Shown: positions 43,196 to 52,669 of the stretch, one piece after another
Layout: every line of letters starts with the position of its first letter
How positions within the stretch are numbered: the first letter of the stretch is position 1
DNA from: Pseudoxanthomonas sp. PXM03
GTDB taxonomy: Bacteria; Pseudomonadota; Gammaproteobacteria; Xanthomonadales; Xanthomonadaceae
Direction of reading: 5' to 3'
Assembly (NCBI RefSeq): GCF_014852005.1
Contig: NZ_JACVAU010000006.1
Coordinates: forward strand, 1 to 64,000
Length of the DNA: 64,000 nucleotides
Program-made: the position numbers and the translations under genes
The notes under the pieces: model-generated
What the model was told of the DNA's origin: nothing
Database searches by the model: none
The model's input: the letters and a program-made list of their open reading frames with translations, nothing else

Positions 43196-45373
43196 ATGAG
43201 CGAACAAAAATCCCTGCTGGTCGAACTGGGCACCGAAGAGCTGCCGGTCAAGGCGCTGCCGGGCCTGGCGCAGGCCTTCTTCGACGGCGTGATCGCCGCG
43301 CTTGAAAAGCGCGGCATCGGCTTCGAGCGTGGCGATGCCAAGCCGCTTTACACGCCACGCCGCCTGGCGGTGCTGTTGCCCGTCGTCGACGTGGAACAGC
43401 CGGAACAGAAGTCCGAAGTCCTCGGCCCATACCTCAACATCGCGCTGGACGCGAACGGCGTGCCGACCAAGGCACTGGAAGGCTTCGCCGCCAAGGCCGG
43501 TATCGACTGGACCGCGCTTGAACGCATCACCGACGGCAAGGGCGAGCGCTTCGTCCACCGCGCGGTGAAGCCGGGCGCGAGGACTGCGGACCTTCTGGCA
43601 GAGATCGTGCGCGAGGCGCTGGCCGCCATGCCGATCCCCAAGCCGATGCGCTGGGGCGACCACGACTATGCGTTCGCGCGGCCGGTGCACTGGCTGGTGC
43701 TGCTGCTGGGCAAGGACGTGGTGGAGGCCGATGTGCTGGGCGTGAAGTCCGACCGCATGAGCCGTGGGCACCGTTTCGAACACGACAAGCCGGTGTGGAT
43801 CGGCAACCCGGACGATTACGTGGACGCCCTGCGCGGCGCCCGCGTGCTGGTAGATCCGGAGGAACGCCGCACGCGCATCGTCGCCGCCGTGCAGAAGGCC
43901 GCCGCACAGGCCGGCGGCAGCGCGCGCATCACCGACGACAATCTGGAGCAGGTGGTCTGCCTGACCGAATGGCCGGCCGCAGTGCTGTGCAGCTTCGAAT
44001 CCGCGTTCCTGGCCGTGCCGCAGGAAGCGTTGATCGAGACGATGGAGATCAACCAGAAGTTCTTCCCGGTGCTGAGCGATGGCGGCAAGCTGACCGAGCA
44101 TTTCATCGGCATCGCCAACATCGAGTCGCAGAATGTCGATGAAGTGCGCAAGGGCTACGAGCGTGTGATCCGTCCGCGCTTCTCCGACGCGAAGTTCTTC
44201 TTCGATGAAGATCTGAAGCAGGGTCTCGTGTCGATGGGCGACGGCCTGAAGACCGTCACCTACCAGGCCAAGCTGGGAAGTGTCGCCGACAAGGTGGCGC
44301 GCGTAGCCGAACTGGCCGCGACGATCGCAGCGCAGGTCGGTGCAGATCCCGAACAGGCTCGCAAGGCGGCGCTGCTGGCGAAGAACGACCTGCAGTCGCG
44401 CATGGTCAACGAGTTCCCCGAACTGCAGGGCATCGCGGGCCGCCACTATGCGCTCGCGGCGGGCGAACCGAAGGAGATCGCGCTGGCCATCGACGAGGCC
44501 TACCAGCCGCGCTTCGCCGGTGACGACATCGCGCTGTCGCCGCTGGGCAAGGTGCTGGCGATTGCGGAGCGGCTGGATACGCTGGCGGGTGGATTCGCCG
44601 CTGGGTTGAAGCCGACCGGCAACAAGGATCCGTTCGCGTTGCGCCGTAATGCGCTGGGGTTGGCGAGGACGGTGATTGAGAGTGGGTTCAATCTGGATAT
44701 CCGCTCATTGATTCAAAAGGCGGCCGAACTCGTCATGTTTGCGATGTCCGACGTGTCTCTGCGCACGAAAGTGGCTGCCGCTGAATCCGCACGCGAGAAG
44801 GGAGTAGATGCGCCCACAACACACAGCCAGCAAAGGTCATTGGTAGAAACCAATTTCCAAGAGATTTATCCGTTTATTCTTGATCGCCTACGCAGCTATT
44901 ACGCAGAGAAAGGCGTGCCTGCTGCTCATTTCAGTGCGGTTGCTGAGCTGGATCCTGCCCCGGCCTCGCTCTACGACTTCGACACACGCTTGGATGCCAT
45001 CGGCACGTTCGCCGCGCTGCCGGAAGCCGAAGCGCTGGCCGCGGCCAACAAGCGCATCGGCAACATCCTGAAGAAGGCCGACATCGCCATCCCGCACGCG
45101 ATCGACCGCGCACTGCTGACCGATCCGGCGGAAAGCGCGTTGGCCGAAGCGGTGGAAGCCGTACTCGGCGAGACCGACGAGGCCCTGCACCACCACGACT
45201 ACGTCACCGTGTTGAACCACCTCGCCCGCCTGCGCCCGCAGGTGGATGCGTTCTTCGACAGCGTGATGGTCAATGCCGACGACCCGGCCGTACGCGCGAA
45301 CCGGCTGGCCCTCCTGAAGCGCCTGGCCGATCGCTTCCGCGCGGTCGCGGCGATCGAGCATCTGTCGGGCTGA
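43196..45373 (+). CDS. glyS: glycyl-tRNA synthetase beta subunit
   Basis: 725 residues from ATG 43196 (another ATG is at 43190). [15 protein letters not shown] starts the beta subunit and [11 protein letters not shown], the HD-like block [16 protein letters not shown], and [17 protein letters not shown] near the end are conserved. It supplies tRNA binding. Between about 44655 and 44945 (residues 487-583) the DNA becomes AT-richer with codons such as ATT, TTT, CTT, CTA even in the conserved [10 protein letters not shown] motif. This segment includes a variable insertion ([17 protein letters not shown]). Confidence 0.96.
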   Translation: MSEQKSLLVELGTEELPVKALPGLAQAFFDGVIAALEKRGIGFERGDAKPLYTPRRLAVLLPVVDVEQPEQKSEVLGPYLNIALDANGVPTKALEGFAAKAGIDWTALERITDGKGERFVHRAVKPGARTADLLAEIVREALAAMPIPKPMRWGDHDYAFARPVHWLVLLLGKDVVEADVLGVKSDRMSRGHRFEHDKPVWIGNPDDYVDALRGARVLVDPEERRTRIVAAVQKAAAQAGGSARITDDNLEQVVCLTEWPAAVLCSFESAFLAVPQEALIETMEINQKFFPVLSDGGKLTEHFIGIANIESQNVDEVRKGYERVIRPRFSDAKFFFDEDLKQGLVSMGDGLKTVTYQAKLGSVADKVARVAELAATIAAQVGADPEQARKAALLAKNDLQSRMVNEFPELQGIAGRHYALAAGEPKEIALAIDEAYQPRFAGDDIALSPLGKVLAIAERLDTLAGGFAAGLKPTGNKDPFALRRNALGLARTVIESGFNLDIRSLIQKAAELVMFAMSDVSLRTKVAAAESAREKGVDAPTTHSQQRSLVETNFQEIYPFILDRLRSYYAEKGVPAAHFSAVAELDPAPASLYDFDTRLDAIGTFAALPEAEALAAANKRIGNILKKADIAIPHAIDRALLTDPAESALAEAVEAVLGETDEALHHHDYVTVLNHLARLRPQVDAFFDSVMVNADDPAVRANRLALLKRLADRFRAVAAIEHLSG

Positions 45374-45920
45374 GCCGCGTTTCCTTCTCCCGCAGATGCG
45401 GCGAGAAGGTGCCCGGAGGGGCCTGCCCCGTACTTGAGACGCAGGCGGACGAGGGGCCGAGCGCTGTAACCCATCGGGCGCAGCACCATCACCCCTCCGT
45501 TCGCCCCTCACCCGCCTTCGGCACCCTCTCCCCGCACGCGGGGAGACGGAGTCAAACTCCACGGATCCTGGATGCACCCGGACTGCAGCGCCGCCTCTCG
45601 CGCATGCCATATCCGTTCCCTTCTCCCCGCGTGCGGGGAGAGGGTGCCCGAAGAGCCTGCCCCGTACTGGATACGGGGGCGGATGAGGGGCGCTCTTCGC
45701 GCCGACCCTTGCAGCGCAGCCACTGCCGGCTGACCGAACACCGGATGTCTGCGGAAAACTTCCTCTTCCTGCTGCGCCTGAATCAAGACAGTTGCTCTCC
45801 CCGCACGCGGGGCGTGGGATCATTCCGCGTACGCGATCAGTGTGACTTCTCGTGAACCGCGATTCGCGTGGCGGCCGCACCCCTTCACCCCGCTTAACCC
45901 TCACCGGTTATCCTGCCCGC
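45374..45920. repeat. 547-bp gap packed with REP-like repeats between glyS and tamA
   Basis: No gene was found here. Units with the core CTCTCCCCGCGTGCGGGGAG or CCTTCTCCC and the outer GTGCCC..GCGGACGAGGGG pattern lie at about 45383-45457, 45502-45547 (inverted), 45618-45691 and a fragment at 45795-45814. The first and third share an internal GCCTGCCCCGTACT insertion and the same orientation. Apparent open frames here are made of repeat. Confidence 0.8.
45909..45914 (+). promoter_or_regulatory. -10 box of a leaderless promoter (tamA)
   Basis: TATCCT, six bases, then ATG 45921. The same layout as in tdk, ttcA and hemH, with a weaker box. Confidence 0.45.
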
Positions 45921-47705
45921 ATGCGTCGACTCCCCCGCTTCGCCACTGCCCTGTTCCTGCTTGCCGCTGCCAGCCACGCCGGTGCCGCGGCCATCGTCGA
46001 CAAGGTGCAGATCGAAGGGCTCGACAACGAGCTGATGATCGAGAACGTCAACACCGCGCTGTCGCTCAACGATTCGCTCGGCAAGCGGTTGGGCGAGTCG
46101 CGTCTGGAATACCTGCTGGGTGAAGCCGTCGCCGAAACGCGCGAAGCGCTGGAGCCGTTCGGCTACTACTCGCCCACCATCACCGTGGATGCGCCGCGCA
46201 CCGAAGGCGCCAACGACGAGCGGCTCATCATCACCCTGCGGATCGCCCTCGGCGAACCCGTCCGCGTGCGTGGACGCGACCTGTCCATCGAAGGCGAAGG
46301 CGGCGACGACCGCTACCTGAAGGAAGACCTGGACGCGTTCGCGCCGAAGGTCGGCGAGGTCTTCGACCACACCACCTACGAAGCCAGCAAGCTGGTCATC
46401 GTGCGGCGACTGGCGGATCGCGGTTACTTCGATGCCGACTTCACCCACCGCCGGGTGGAAGTCACGCGGGCCGAACACGCCGCCGACATCGCGCTGGGCT
46501 GGGTCAGCGGCATCCGTTATGACATGGGGCCGACCACGTTCCACCAGGACAAGTTCGATCCGGGCCTGCTGGACAAGCTGGTGTACTGGGAAGAAGGCAG
46601 CTACTTCCACCAGGGCAAGCTGGACCGCCTGCGCGAATCGCTGGTCGGCCTGGACTATTTCGCGAACATCGACATCCAGGCCAACCCCGACAAGGCCGTG
46701 GACGGACGCGTGCCGGTCGACGTGAACCTGGAGTTGGCCAAGCGCGACATCTACACCGCCGGCGTGAGCTACGGCACGGAGAGCGGGCCCGGTATTCGGC
46801 TGGGGCTGGACCGCCGTTACGTGAACTCGCGCGGACATAAACTGTCCACGCACCTGGACTACGCGCAGAAGCGCAAGACGCTGCTGACCCAGTACCGCAT
46901 CCCCGCGTTCAAGTGGCTGGACGGCTGGTACACCGTCGGCGTGCAGGCCAGCGACGAACAGACCGACTACATCGACCTGCGCCATGTCGAATTCACCGGC
47001 AGCCGCAGCGGACAGGTCAGCGAAGACTGGACCGCGGTGGCGTCGATCCACGCGCTGCGCGAGCGCTGGCGTTATGTCGAAGACGATCCGGTCACCGGCC
47101 TGTCCGACACGACCGTGCAGTACGCCACCTTCACCTACCCCTCGCTGCGCGCGGACTACACCAACTCGCAGGTCGGCTCGAACCGTCCCGACCAGCTGGC
47201 CGGGTCCATCCTGCTGCGCGGCGGCGTGGATGGCGCGGGCTCGGATGCGAACTTCCTGCAGTTCCACATGCGTGCGCGCTGGTCGCAGCGGTACAAGACC
47301 AACAGCGCGCTGATCGTGCGCGGCGAGTATGGCCATACGTTCACCAGTTCGCTGGTGGCGATGCCGCCGTCGCTGCGTTTCTTCGCCGGTGGCGACCGCA
47401 GCGTCCGCGGCTATGCGTGGCGCGAAGTCGGCCCGCGCCGTGGCGACTACGCACTGGGCGCGAAGAACGTGGTCACCGGCAGCGTGGAGTACGAGTTCTA
47501 TCCGAAGGGCGGCCCCTACGGTGGCGCGGTGTTCGTGGACACCGGCAGCGCCTTCGATGGCACCCGCCCGGACCTGAGCACCGGCATCGGCGTGGGCCTG
47601 CGCTGGCGCTCGCCGGTGGGGCCGGTCCGCCTGGACGTGGCGCACGGGCTGAATGACCCGGATTCCAGCTTCCAGATCTACCTCAACATCGGGACCGATC
47701 TGTGA
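45921..47705 (+). CDS. tamA: outer-membrane translocation module TamA (BamA/Omp85 family)
   Basis: 594 residues. A signal peptide (about 1-20, ending ASHAGA) is followed by three POTRA domains (about 25-260; the repeated VQIEGLDNELMIENV, LSIEGEGGDDRYLKEDL pattern) and a 16-stranded Omp85 beta-barrel that starts KRDIYTAGVSYGTESGPGIRLG and ends IYLNIGTDL. GGDRSVRGY is the conserved lid-lock RGF/RGY motif of the family. TamA with TamB exports selected outer-membrane proteins. tamB overlaps its stop by 4 bp. Confidence 0.94.
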   Translation: MRRLPRFATALFLLAAASHAGAAAIVDKVQIEGLDNELMIENVNTALSLNDSLGKRLGESRLEYLLGEAVAETREALEPFGYYSPTITVDAPRTEGANDERLIITLRIALGEPVRVRGRDLSIEGEGGDDRYLKEDLDAFAPKVGEVFDHTTYEASKLVIVRRLADRGYFDADFTHRRVEVTRAEHAADIALGWVSGIRYDMGPTTFHQDKFDPGLLDKLVYWEEGSYFHQGKLDRLRESLVGLDYFANIDIQANPDKAVDGRVPVDVNLELAKRDIYTAGVSYGTESGPGIRLGLDRRYVNSRGHKLSTHLDYAQKRKTLLTQYRIPAFKWLDGWYTVGVQASDEQTDYIDLRHVEFTGSRSGQVSEDWTAVASIHALRERWRYVEDDPVTGLSDTTVQYATFTYPSLRADYTNSQVGSNRPDQLAGSILLRGGVDGAGSDANFLQFHMRARWSQRYKTNSALIVRGEYGHTFTSSLVAMPPSLRFFAGGDRSVRGYAWREVGPRRGDYALGAKNVVTGSVEYEFYPKGGPYGGAVFVDTGSAFDGTRPDLSTGIGVGLRWRSPVGPVRLDVAHGLNDPDSSFQIYLNIGTDL

Positions 47706-50700
47706 AGAAGCGCGTACCCGACAACCTGACGCCGGAAGAGCGCGACGCCCGCATCGCCGAGTTGCGCGCGCGCCGCAGGGCACGCATGCGCACGCTGGCG
47801 ATCCGCAGCGCCATCGGCACCGGCGTACTGACGCTGTTGCTGTGCATCGGCCTGTACTGGCTGCTGCAGACGGTCGCGGGCCGCGACATGCTGCTCGCGC
47901 AGATCAAGGCACGCCTGCCGGCCGACGCCTCGCTGGAATACAGGGAAGTGGACGGCCCGATCGCGGGCCCGCTGACGCTGCGTGGCGTCGACTTCCGCTG
48001 GGACAAGATCCGCTTCACCGCCGACGAGGTCTACCTGGAGCCGGACCTGCGTCCGCTGCTCGGCAAGCGCCTGCGACTGGATGTGCTGAAGCTGCGCGGT
48101 GCGATGCTCGATGTGCCGGAAAGCGACGAACCGTTCGAGCTGCCGCACTGGCCCGACATGCTGCCGCAGATCGAGATGCCGCTGGCGATCCAGGCAGACC
48201 GGCTTGAGGTGGACCGCTTCCTGATCCGCCAGAGCAGGCAGCCCCTGATCGACATCGTGCATGCGGGCGGCGGCATCGATATCGGCGACGGATACGTGCA
48301 TGCGGAGAAGCTGGCCATCGCGAGCGATCGCGGCACCTTCGGCGTGCATGGCCGTTACGAACCCCGCGACGGCTACGACACCGACCTGACGGCCACTGGC
48401 GTGTTCGCGGCCGCTGCCGGGCGCACCCCCGCGCGCATCGGACTGGTCGCGCGCGGGAATCGCGCCCGCATGAACGTGGGCATTTCCGGTGCCGCGCCCG
48501 CGCCGTTGCGCGCCACGCTCACGCTGCGCGGCGAAACCCGGCCGACATGGAACCTCGCCGCGAAGACGGAAGCACTGGACCTGTCGTTGCTGGGCGTGAT
48601 GGAAGACAGCACGCCCGTCTCTTTCGACCTGGTAGCCAAGGGGGCGGGCGGTGCCGCGGACCTGCAGGGCACGGTGCAGCAGGGCGACATCGCCGTGGTG
48701 ATAGAACCTTCGCATGCACGCATCGACGGCGAAGTGCTGACCGTGGAGCCGCTGGCGATCCGCGCGTTCGACGGCTATGCCGCGCTGCGTGGTCGCGCGG
48801 ACTTCACCGTGCCGGAGAACCCCACCTTCCGTTTTGCGGTGAACGCACGCGGCCTGCGCTGGGGCACGGAAGCGGACAGCATGATCGGTGCCGAGGGCGA
48901 TTTCGGCGTGGCCGGCAAACTGGAAGCATGGGCCGCCATCGGCAAGGCCACGCTGACCCGCGGCGACGACAGCGCGGTGGTGGAGTTCGATGGCCGTGGC
49001 AATGCCGAACGCGTGCAGTTGGAGAAACTGCAGGCGCGCATGCCCACCGGCACGCTGGATGCCACCGGCATGGTGGGCTGGTCCCCCGTGCTGGACTGGG
49101 ACGTGAAGGCGACGCTGGCCGGTTTCGATCCGGGCTACTTCGCTGCAGGCTGGAACGGCAACCTCTCGGGCGCGCTGGCGTCGAAGGGGCGCCAGCGCGA
49201 GGACGGCCAGTTCCAGGGCACGCTCGACGTGCCGAAACTCACGGGCCGCCTGCGTGACCGCGCGCTGGAAGCGCGCGGCACGTTCGCGCTCGACGGCAAC
49301 GCCGGTGAAGGCGAGCTGGACCTGTCGCTGGGTGGTAGCCGCATCGCCGCGCAGGGCAAGGTCGGCGACACACTGGATATCGATGCGACGTTCCGCCCGC
49401 TCAACCTGGCCGACCTGCTGCCGGACGCCAGCGGCACCCTGGCCGGCACGCTGAAACTGACCGGCGCGCGCACGGCACCCACTCTCAACGCCGATCTCGG
49501 CGGCGACAGCCTGCGCTGGAACGACTGGAGCGCGGGCAGCCTGAGCCTGCGCGGCAACCTGCCCTGGCGCAGCGGCAATGGCGAACTCACCCTGCAGGGC
49601 AGTGCCGTCGACGTGGGCACCGTCCTGGACAGCGTGCAGCTCAGCGCGCGCGGCGCGGTGGAAGACCTGCAGGTCGACGGCGATGCACGCAATGCGATGG
49701 GAGCCGTGGTGTTGTCGGGCAGCGCACAGAAGCGTGGCGCCAACTGGCAGGGCACGCTGGATACGCTGCGCATCGCGCCATCCAAGGGCAACCCGTGGAC
49801 GCTGCGGCAACCCGCCCGCTACGCGCAGAACGGCAGCGCGTGGACGTTGTCCGAAAGCTGCCTGGGTTCCGACATCGGCGGCGCCCTCTGCGCCACCGCC
49901 AACTGGCCACGACCAGGACTGGTGGTGCGTGGTGAAGCGCTTTCGCTGGCCCTGGTGCAGCCGTGGTTGCCACCCAGCAGCGGCCGACCGCTGACGCTGC
50001 GCGGCGAGTTCACCCTCGACGCGACGCTGCGGCCCGCCGGCAACGCATGGCAGGGCGAAGTGCACTTGGCCTCCCTGGATGGCGGCCTGAAGATGGGCAC
50101 CAGCGCCCGCGGCGAGATCATCCGCTACGACAACTTCACCTTCGATGCCGACTTCAACCCGCAGCGCATCCAGGGCCGGCTCGGTACCGGCTTCAAGGGC
50201 GACGGTTATGTCGATGCCACCTTCGCCACCGGCTGGGATGCGTTCGCGCCGCTCAAGGGCGACCTGTACTTCCACAACTCGCGCCTGTTCTGGATGGAAC
50301 TGTTCTCGCCGGACCTGGTGCGCCCGCGCGGCAAGCTGGCCGGCCACATCGGCGTTGCCGGCACGCGGGGCCATCCGCTGCTGAGCGGCGAAGCCACGCT
50401 CACCGAATTCACCGGCGAGTTGCCCGCGCTCGGCGTGTCGCTGGCGGACGGCGGCGCGGAACTGGTCGCGCTGTCGGACGGCAGCGCGCGCATCGACGGC
50501 AGCATGAAGACGGTCTCGTCGACCGGCGGCACCGGGACCGGCGGCGTGCTCAACGTGTCGGGCACGCTGGGCTGGAACAACGACACCACGCCGCTGCAGT
50601 TCCAGGTGCGCGGCGACAACGTGCTCGTGGCGGACACCACCGACCTGCGTGCGGTCGCATCGCCGGACATCCAGGTGGGCTTCGCCGACAACACCATCCG

Positions 50701-51532
50701 CGTGCGTGGCGAGGTGGGCATTCCTTCGGCCACCATCGACGTGGAGAAACTGGATGACGGCGTGTCCGCGTCGGAAGACGTGGTGGTGCTGGATCCCGCC
50801 GATCCCGAACGCGCACCGAGTTCACGACTGGACCTGGACCTCGCCCTCAAGGTCGGCGACGAGGTCAACCTGAAAGGCTATGGCCTGGAAGGCACGCTGG
50901 CCGGCACCCTGCACGTGCGTTCGCAGCCCGGCCGCGAGATGCTGGGCACGGGCCGCCTGGACGTGGACGGGCGTTACGAAGCCTACGGGCAGAAACTGCG
51001 CATCACCCGTGGCGAACTGACCTGGAGCAACAACGCGATCTCCGATCCGCGCATCAACATCCGCGCCGAACGCGAAGTGGTCAGCGCCAGCGTCACCGCC
51101 GGCATCGACGTCACCGGCCGCGCCAGCCAGCCGCGCGCACGCGTGTGGTCCAATCCATCGATGTCCGAATCCGAAGCGCTGGCGTACCTGGTGCTCGGCC
51201 GTTCGCTCAACACCGCCAGCAGCGACGAGAGTCGCCAGATCAACGCCGCTTCGTCCGCGCTCGGCGCGGGTGCGGGCCTGTTGGCATCGCAGCTCGGTGC
51301 GAAGATCGGCCTGGATGATGCCGGCGTGCTGGAATCACGCACGCTCGGCGGCTCGGTGTTCGGCGTGGGCAAATACCTGTCGCCCAAGCTCTACGTCAGC
51401 TACGGCGTCTCCATGGTCGGATCAGGCTCCGCGGTCACGCTGAAATACCTGCTGCGCAAGGGCTTCGACGTAGAGATCGAGTCCAGCACCACCGAGACGC
51501 GCGGCTCGATCAACTGGCGCAAGGAAAAGTAG
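47702..51532 (+). CDS. tamB: translocation and assembly module TamB (DUF490)
   Basis: 1276 residues. An N-terminal transmembrane anchor (about 35-60) is followed by a very long periplasmic beta-helix/taco region with repeated LRG(E/D)..G..D..ATL blocks and a C-terminal DUF490 domain with LAYLVLGRSLNTASSDES and SPKLYVSYGVSM. TamB bridges inner and outer membranes and works with TamA. It is coupled to tamA by a 4-bp overlap. Confidence 0.94.
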   Translation: MKKRVPDNLTPEERDARIAELRARRRARMRTLAIRSAIGTGVLTLLLCIGLYWLLQTVAGRDMLLAQIKARLPADASLEYREVDGPIAGPLTLRGVDFRWDKIRFTADEVYLEPDLRPLLGKRLRLDVLKLRGAMLDVPESDEPFELPHWPDMLPQIEMPLAIQADRLEVDRFLIRQSRQPLIDIVHAGGGIDIGDGYVHAEKLAIASDRGTFGVHGRYEPRDGYDTDLTATGVFAAAAGRTPARIGLVARGNRARMNVGISGAAPAPLRATLTLRGETRPTWNLAAKTEALDLSLLGVMEDSTPVSFDLVAKGAGGAADLQGTVQQGDIAVVIEPSHARIDGEVLTVEPLAIRAFDGYAALRGRADFTVPENPTFRFAVNARGLRWGTEADSMIGAEGDFGVAGKLEAWAAIGKATLTRGDDSAVVEFDGRGNAERVQLEKLQARMPTGTLDATGMVGWSPVLDWDVKATLAGFDPGYFAAGWNGNLSGALASKGRQREDGQFQGTLDVPKLTGRLRDRALEARGTFALDGNAGEGELDLSLGGSRIAAQGKVGDTLDIDATFRPLNLADLLPDASGTLAGTLKLTGARTAPTLNADLGGDSLRWNDWSAGSLSLRGNLPWRSGNGELTLQGSAVDVGTVLDSVQLSARGAVEDLQVDGDARNAMGAVVLSGSAQKRGANWQGTLDTLRIAPSKGNPWTLRQPARYAQNGSAWTLSESCLGSDIGGALCATANWPRPGLVVRGEALSLALVQPWLPPSSGRPLTLRGEFTLDATLRPAGNAWQGEVHLASLDGGLKMGTSARGEIIRYDNFTFDADFNPQRIQGRLGTGFKGDGYVDATFATGWDAFAPLKGDLYFHNSRLFWMELFSPDLVRPRGKLAGHIGVAGTRGHPLLSGEATLTEFTGELPALGVSLADGGAELVALSDGSARIDGSMKTVSSTGGTGTGGVLNVSGTLGWNNDTTPLQFQVRGDNVLVADTTDLRAVASPDIQVGFADNTIRVRGEVGIPSATIDVEKLDDGVSASEDVVVLDPADPERAPSSRLDLDLALKVGDEVNLKGYGLEGTLAGTLHVRSQPGREMLGTGRLDVDGRYEAYGQKLRITRGELTWSNNAISDPRINIRAEREVVSASVTAGIDVTGRASQPRARVWSNPSMSESEALAYLVLGRSLNTASSDESRQINAASSALGAGAGLLASQLGAKIGLDDAGVLESRTLGGSVFGVGKYLSPKLYVSYGVSMVGSGSAVTLKYLLRKGFDVEIESSTTETRGSINWRKEK

Positions 51533-51537
51533 ACGTG

Positions 51538-52593
51538 ATGCCGTCCCTGACGGCCCGACGCCTGCAGCGGCACGGCATCGCGGTACCGATGGCGGCGGAT
51601 CCGGCCGATGCCGTCCGCCACATGGGGGCAATGCAGGCGCAGGACTATGCGGCATCGCTGTGGGCCATCGGCCTGCGCACCCGCGGCGCGACGCGGGCAA
51701 CGGTGGAAGACGCCATCGCGTGCGGCAAGATTGTCCGCACCTGGCCGATGCGCGGCACCCTGCACTGGCTCGCGCGCGAGGACGTCCGCTGGATGGTGGC
51801 ATTGCTGGCACCCCGCGTGCAGGCCGCGAATGCGGCACGGATCGCGCGCGATCTCGGATTGGATGCCTCCACGCTCACGCACGGTCGACGCGTGCTGGAA
51901 CAGGCATTGAAGGAAGGCGTGCCCGTTACCCGCGCCGACCTCTATGCCTGCATGGAGCCAGCCGGCATTCCCAGCGGCGGTCAGCGGGGCCTGCACCTGC
52001 TGAACTGGCTGGCGCATGAGGGTGTCATCTGCCAGGGACCGCGTCATGGCAAGCAGCCGACGTTCGTCCTGCTCGATGCATGGGTGCCGCCGAGCGCGCC
52101 GCTCGCGCGCGACGAAGCACTCCGGCAGCTGGCACTGCGCTATCTGCAAGGGCACGGGCCGGCGACGGCGGCCGACCTGGCATGGTGGTCGGGACTGCCG
52201 CGCAAGGAGGCCATGCAGGCCCTTGCATCCGCCGCATCCGCGCTGGTGCAGGAAACACATGACGGGACGACGTGGTGGTCGCATGCCGATGCGGCTGCGC
52301 CTGCGCGCTCGAATGCGGTGCATCTGTTGCCGGCATTCGATGAATATCTCATCGGCTACCGCGACCGCACGCCCGTGCTGGACGCCGCATACACACGGCG
52401 CGTGATCGGCGTGAACGGCCTGGTCAGCGCAACGGCGATCATCGGTGGCCGGGTGGCCGCGACCTGGAAACGCGATGCGGCGGCCGGCGACGACATCGCG
52501 CTCGCTCCCCTGCGTGCCCTGAGCGAGGCGGAACACAGCGGCATCCGTCGCGCGGCGCAGCGACAGCACCACTTCCTCGGCGCCGCGCGCTGA
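51538..52593 (+). CDS. winged-helix, AlkZ/YcaQ-like (HTH_42) protein
   Basis: 351 residues from ATG 51538. The N-terminal MQAQDYAASLWAIGLR motif has the QxQ-type catalytic signature of AlkZ/YcaQ DNA glycosylases, and PAFDEYLIGYRDR is another family block. It may repair bulky or crosslinked bases, which is plausible but unproven. It follows tamB by 5 bp, but its function is unrelated, so this is operon packing only. Two or three winged-helix modules are expected across residues 20-290. Confidence 0.85.
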   Translation: MPSLTARRLQRHGIAVPMAADPADAVRHMGAMQAQDYAASLWAIGLRTRGATRATVEDAIACGKIVRTWPMRGTLHWLAREDVRWMVALLAPRVQAANAARIARDLGLDASTLTHGRRVLEQALKEGVPVTRADLYACMEPAGIPSGGQRGLHLLNWLAHEGVICQGPRHGKQPTFVLLDAWVPPSAPLARDEALRQLALRYLQGHGPATAADLAWWSGLPRKEAMQALASAASALVQETHDGTTWWSHADAAAPARSNAVHLLPAFDEYLIGYRDRTPVLDAAYTRRVIGVNGLVSATAIIGGRVAATWKRDAAAGDDIALAPLRALSEAEHSGIRRAAQRQHHFLGAAR

Positions 52594-52669
52594 TCATTCG
52601 ATGGCGTCCGGCATTGCCGCATCCCGGCTCTGCCGATATCGTCGCAGTCCTCTCCGCCGGAGCCTGATG

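Noticed and set aside
45409..45855. Plus-strand open frame in the glyS-tamA gap
   Set aside because: It is made of REP-like repeats and has no recognisable protein character.
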